This document shows, piece after piece, positions 59,478 through 64,000 of a stretch of 64,000 bases of DNA (position 1 is its first letter; the number at the start of each line of letters is the position of its first letter). Location of the stretch: assembly GCA_032207245.1 (NCBI GenBank), contig CM063503.1, positions 109,623,354 through 109,687,353 on the forward strand. Direction: 5' to 3'. Under the pieces are notes generated by a model that saw only the letters and a list, made by a program, of their open reading frames with translations, had not been told where the DNA came from and ran no database searches. Origin of the DNA: Pardosa pseudoannulata (Eukaryota > Arthropoda > Arachnida > Araneae > Lycosidae). Both the position numbers and the translations under genes were made by a program.

Positions 59478-60076
59478 TGTGGCGGTTGTGCGAAGAAGAT
59501 GCAGACTCCTATGCAAATTCCAAGCGTGATCGCCTGCGCATGCACGACTGCATATAAGCGGAGGAATTCCCTTCGTTTTAGAGAGAGCGTTGCTGGCTGG
59601 CTTGACTGACTTCTCGTGCCTGACCTTTGCGGAAGGATCTCCTGGTCGAGTGCTGCTGAAGTGTTCGACGTTGTCTTCTCCCTGATTGCTGTGGCTCTGA
59701 ATAAGGCTTCAGACCTTCGTCTTTGATGTCGTAAGCTACTCTCGCTAGCAACCCATAGATTCGAGGAAGGCCTTGCTGCTGATCCAGCGCAGGTATTGCA
59801 CACCGAACCTCCGAACGCTGGCATATTACGTATTTCATTTTTGCAATTTATGTTTCAAACGCTCACACAAATTGTGGAAAAGTTGAGTATACTTGTATAG
59901 CGTAATAAATTGTGTATTTTTATCATACCTCAAGTTCTTTCCTGTTTTGGTATAGATTTTGTTAAGACAAGATTATACAGTTATCGGATCACGAGTTAAG
60001 ACTTGTGGTAGGTTCCGAACTGTTACTTAAGTTAAACTTTTAATAAATAGGCTGTAATATTCTCGGGGCCACCACA
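59478..60076 (+). repeat. 3' LTR of the Gypsy element, about 599 bp
   Basis: Starts TGTGGCGG just after a purine-rich tract (GCGGGGGAGTG) and ends CCACCACA, forming the expected short inverted termini (TG...CA). It contains a TATA-like CATATAAG near 59550 and AATAAA at 59904-59909, so U3 and R are recognisable. The 5' LTR is not in this window. The open frames at 59450-59838 are on the reverse strand and not supported. Confidence 0.85.
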
Positions 60077-60196
60077 CCTACTGCTTAAAGCAGATTTCGA
60101 ACGGCTACGAGCAACTATGCCATATAGTGGGATTCGAACACACGAACTCCGGTTCCGATGGCCAGCACCCTAACCATTATTCCATCGTTCGGCCTT
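60077..60196 (-). mobile_element. SINE1 copy, cut by the Gypsy LTR
   Basis: Begins inside SINE1 (CCTACTGCTTAAAGCAG) immediately at the LTR end and runs to the tRNA-like head (GATTCGAACACACGAAC, CATCGTTCGGCC). The Gypsy element therefore inserted into a SINE1. The missing tail half should lie beyond the lost 5' LTR. Confidence 0.85.
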
Positions 60197-62221
60197 CACC
60201 GTTTAGGAATTTTACTATTCGTAAAATTTTTAATTTCAGCTTGTATTAGATATTAAAAGAAGAGTTAATATCTAGGTTAAAAACTGAGTACAGATTGTTA
60301 TCGGATATACAATAGAATTGAAAATTTTCCTTTAGTTGCTTTCTTTATAAATCTTTAATCAGTATATTTAAATAGAATGAAATTTTATAAAGATATATCC
60401 TATTCCTTCAACTTCAATTGTAGAATTTTTTTTATTTTTGTCTCTCTTATTTCCAGTTGTAACTCTTTTATTCTATTCAGAAAATAATTTAAATGTGATG
60501 CACATTCTGCTGAATGAAATTTAATCTATTCTGTACCCCCTTTTTTGTTCCATTACAGACTTTAGATCTTATTTCTTCAAAGGTTAAAGTTAGAAGAAAA
60601 GAATTGTATTAGGTAACTATCACCCTCCTATATTTGCATCAGTAACCAAAGAATATTGATTTTAACTGAATATTCGTACCTTAAAAGATTCACACTATTT
60701 TAAAATCCGTGAAATTCTAAGAATTATTTAGTATTTCTTATCTGTATTTTTCATACTGTTTTAGGTACTTACTTATTTTCAAGGAGTATTATTAATATTT
60801 AACATAACTATAGTTTTCAGAAACTGAATAGTGAATGCAAGTTTTAACAAATGTTTAGTCTTTCCTTTGTTATACCTCCCACAACAAAGTCTCATGATAA
60901 AATTTTCCTCCTACATATATTTGTCTTTTTTTTCCAATGCAGCAGGCGATACAGACAATATATCTGTCATATGAAACGAAATATGCTCAATATTTGTAGG
61001 GAGTTTGATCAATATATACCATATTTTTAAAACTTAATTTCTCTCATAAAATTCTTGTTTTCTAAACAAATCATTAAATTTTATAAATAAATACAGAGAG
61101 ACTGGATTTGTAATTTAAGCATATTTGAAAATCGATATAAAACTTCGAAAGCTTCTTAAATATCTTAACTTTAGAATCAAAACATGTATAGAATGTAGTT
61201 ACACTGAAACTGTTTGTTTCAGTGTAACTACATTAAAAAATTAGTCATAGACCCATAATTTGAGAACAGGTGACTTAGGGTAAAATTAACCATCTACATA
61301 TTGCCTATAAATATTCCTTTGGAAGTTATAATAATTTTTCATACATTCAAAATGGTAATTATACATATGTTGAAAAAAATATGTATTAAGTAATTTCATA
61401 TTACCAACTGAAATTTCCTTTCTGTAATTACATATATTATACATTTTCTCAAAACAAATTATACCGAAATATAGTTACAAAGAGGACAGAAAAAAAAAAA
61501 TGCTTTCACATTTTAAAAAAAAAAAAAAAAAACCGTAGTATAAAATTTAAGTACCTTAGCAATTAGTAGCTATTAGTTTTCATATTTATTATTTTATACT
61601 CTTCAAACTATTTCTTTTAAGAAAGTTGAATATTTAAAACAATTATTTTTATTTGGGAAAAAATGTTAACAATTTGAACTTTATTTTTTATTACATGGTT
61701 CCTCAAAGTCTTGAAAGAAAGTAAATGGGATATCTTTTTTGGTAATAAGAGTATTATAATGCAGTTAGAAGTATATGACAAAACAATAACCTAGTTGCAA
61801 TATTATTTGTTAATTTTTTTAACAATGATTTATGAAAAAAATGACAAATGATTTCTCAATAGTCTCCATTGACCAGTAAGTACTAATTTCATAAAAGAAA
61901 TAACTTGCATATAGTAAATTACAATTTTTTTATACATAGGAAAGTTAAAATATATATTGTCAAAGTAAATTGAACATTTCCCTTTGTTTGCGTCATTCAT
62001 GAAAAAAGCATACAGAATTAAAAATGGTATATCTGGAGGGGAAAGTACAGTGTGTAAGTTACTCACCAATGCTTTCACAATTTGTTCTTGGAATTGTTCT
62101 ATAAGCTCTTTCTAATACTTGTTACATGAATATAAAATTAAAATAATGATTTTATGAAGTAAGACAATACTTTGTGAGAATATTTCACTGTCAAATTAAC
62201 ATTTTTTAAAATTAACTAACA
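60197..62221. other. 2-kb AT-rich region without recognised genes
   Basis: Contains a poly-A patch at 61490-61532 and the perfect hairpin at 61192-61234. No open frame with coding character. Confidence 0.5.
61192..61234. repeat. Perfect 19-bp inverted repeat, 5-base loop
   Basis: AATGTAGTTACACTGAAAC, loop TGTTT, then its exact reverse complement. No flanking element was recognised. Confidence 0.95.
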
Positions 62222-62224
62222 TAA

Positions 62225-62518
62225 TATTTTTTGTCTTGCATATTTACACTTTTTCTGACAAGTTTAATTAGCCCTACTGTTGCAAAAAATGAGACCTTAG
62301 CTCTTCAAACCAAACCAAACCTAACTTGTAAGTTGTTCATACGAAATCTGGAAATTCTAAATGTAAAACTTGAATGCGTTACAGAAAAAGAAGTTAAATG
62401 TAAAGTTCATTTGTATTTGCAAAGGATATTGTTGAAAACAAATGTTAAAATCTGTATGAAAACAAATCTGCAGCTGCAGAATGGAAATATGATTCATGGC
62501 TGCGCTCAGAAAACATAA
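62225..62518 (+). CDS. Candidate terminal exon, secreted Cys-containing protein
   Basis: The frame is open from just after a stop at 62222 to TAA at 62516-62518. It has no ATG at its start (the first TTG is 62231), so it is more likely the last exon of a gene than a whole gene. The N-terminal part is hydrophobic (SCIFTLFLTSLISPTVA). The rest has alternating hydrophobic residues and five Cys (NLTCKLFIRNL, VKLECVTEKEVKCKVHLYL, KICMKTNLQL, IHGCAQKT), suggesting beta-strands with disulfides. A T-rich tract and TTTAATTAG|CC upstream could be an acceptor. AAATAAAATG near 62633 could be a polyA signal. No family recognised with confidence. Confidence 0.3.
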   Translation, partial: YFLSCIFTLFLTSLISPTVAKNETLALQTKPNLTCKLFIRNLEILNVKLECVTEKEVKCKVHLYLQRILLKTNVKICMKTNLQLQNGNMIHGCAQKT

Positions 62519-64000
62519 CAGCTCTTTTGCTCAACTGACAATAACGACTGGATAAAATGGCCTCGTCAATATGTAGATACATTACCTTAGGTATTTATAA
62601 TAGATGTGGGCTTTTGCTACGATGACAAACTAAAAATAAAATGTATATCAAGTAAATCCAAGATTAATTAGCTTTAGTAGCAGCAAACTATTTTAGAACT
62701 AACTTTTGAAAAAGAAATTCTGAACTTCAATAACTGACAATTTATTTGAGTTTGATAAGGCTAATCTTCTAGCAACAAGTATACTTGAAAGGGTGATTAT
62801 TTAAAAAAAATTTAGAAATATGAATAAAGTATATAATATTTAAGAAAACACCTTCAAAATCAGCAGACGTTTCTCAAGCGAGTACGGCACCTAAGACCAT
62901 TAAAGAGACTTGCATAGCTACCGAAGAGGAATGTGATTATATTGACATTACATTATTTAAAAAAAGTTTATGTTATAGGAAACTTCCAGTTAGAGCTGTT
63001 ATGAATTATGAATATCAGAAAGAAGAAAATCAAATATAAAAATGTATACTTTATACATGAAAATTAACTAACAAATTCGTCTAACAAAATGTGGACGACC
63101 TTTATACACTTATTTTGTGTATAGAAAATATTTAGTACAATTAAATCTATCTTTTGATTAGAATATCACTATCCATACCAATAAATTTTTTAAATAAAAT
63201 GGAGGCAAGATACAAGTATTTATGCAATACTTTTATTTATTTTTAAGATTTTTCTCCCAGGAAATAAAAATATTAAAGTTGTCTATAGTGTTCTTACATA
63301 TTGCTACAGTTTTTAAGTTATATTTAATACTGAGATTTATTTTCGAATAACAGTTGAAGTGATGAATTTTTACATTAATAAAATTTTCTGGTATAATGAG
63401 TATTTACGAATCCTTAATGGATATTACATCTGCATTTATTAAGTGCTTTGAAACTTACTGGAGTTAAGCTTTTACGTTGTTTGAATGAAAGTTTGAAAGA
63501 ACTTCCTTTTGTTACATCAAAGTAAGAATGCAATTTTTAGCTTCAGGTATTTGAATATTAAAATTTCTTAATTGTAAAAAAAATGTATTTCCTTCCTTAG
63601 TAATTACAATAAGTGAAATCTTCAAAGTTGCTCTTACACTGTGTTTTGACATTTTGAAATTATTCATAGATGCCCATTAGTTTAACATATTTGAATGAAT
63701 ATTTGTTTTTTCTTGAAAAAGAAGAAATGACTTTAGTCCAACATTTATCGCTAAATGTTTTGAATAGGACACAACTTTCCCACTCGGTATAAAAGAATTC
63801 AGTCTTTTTCAGATCGAGAAATTTACTTTCATTATTTTTCTTTTTTAGACATGTATAGCACGATGGGACACGAAACTATTTACGTCTAATGCATCTTTTT
63901 GCTAGAACTGGGTTTTTTTATACATGTTGAATTTCTTACACCAGAGAAATATTTCTTTGGTGTATCGTTTCTATCTCGATTTTTTTAACAGGATTCTTTC
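62519..64000. other. AT-rich region to window end
   Basis: No gene recognised. TATAAAAG at 63788-63795 is a TATA-like motif with a TCAG initiator-like site about 20 bases on. It is weak without a transcript. Confidence 0.4.

Noticed and set aside
59450..59838. Reverse-strand frames of 86 and 124 codons
   Set aside because: Antisense to the Gypsy LTR.
63788..63815. TATA box and initiator-like pair near the right end
   Set aside because: Such motifs are common by chance in AT-rich DNA and no gene follows within the window.

Overview
This is an AT-rich, gene-poor stretch of an animal nuclear genome with one 100-base assembly gap (12738-12837). The evidence for an arthropod is the mix of I-superfamily and Jockey-type LINEs, Gypsy and piggyBac relics and abundant tRNA-derived SINEs. 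The character of the repeats suggests a spider or other chelicerate, but that is inference. I recognise no intact host gene and no functional tRNA or rRNA gene. Nearly every recognisable feature is a mobile element.

Layout. 1-550: piggyBac-like element carrying the 3' end of a transposase gene. 1545-4117: nested LINE 3' ends and a short SINE-like repeat. 7759-7986: LINE C fragment. 8815-10395: decayed Gypsy integrase end and LTR-like sequence, interrupted by a LINE. 11955-12475: two SINEs. 16530-19482: stacked LINE families, a SINE and a dead piggyBac transposase. 20800-24290: LINE and SINE copies and a 379-bp piggyBac MITE. 25260-25383: fold-back MITE. 30084-36499: an inverted pair of exon-like GC-richer units around an internally deleted LINE. 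39816-40935: LINE within LINE. 41220-42230: tandem duplication. 43308-44337: a second piggyBac copy trapped between two halves of a duplication. 48074-54327: a complete but frameshifted 5.8-kb LINE inside an older copy. 54801-57575: dead Jockey LINE. 57853-60076: 3' half of a Gypsy element with its LTR. 60196-64000: mostly featureless, with one candidate terminal exon and one perfect hairpin.

Working family names used here: LINE A1 (youngest; 3' end is (CCAA)n), A2, B and C are related I-superfamily-like LINEs. SINE1 is a tRNA-derived family ending in CCAAACC. SINE-X is a 213-bp repeat with a CCTTGA-type tail. Target-site duplications give a relative chronology: A1 copies lie inside A2, B, C and older A1 copies, and I saw none of those families inside an A1 copy. 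About 20 of 20 A/B/C LINE 3' ends and 9 of 9 SINE1 copies lie on the minus strand. The target duplications next to A-type 3' ends almost all finish in G or GG, as expected if the nicked target end pairs with the CC of the CCAA tail.
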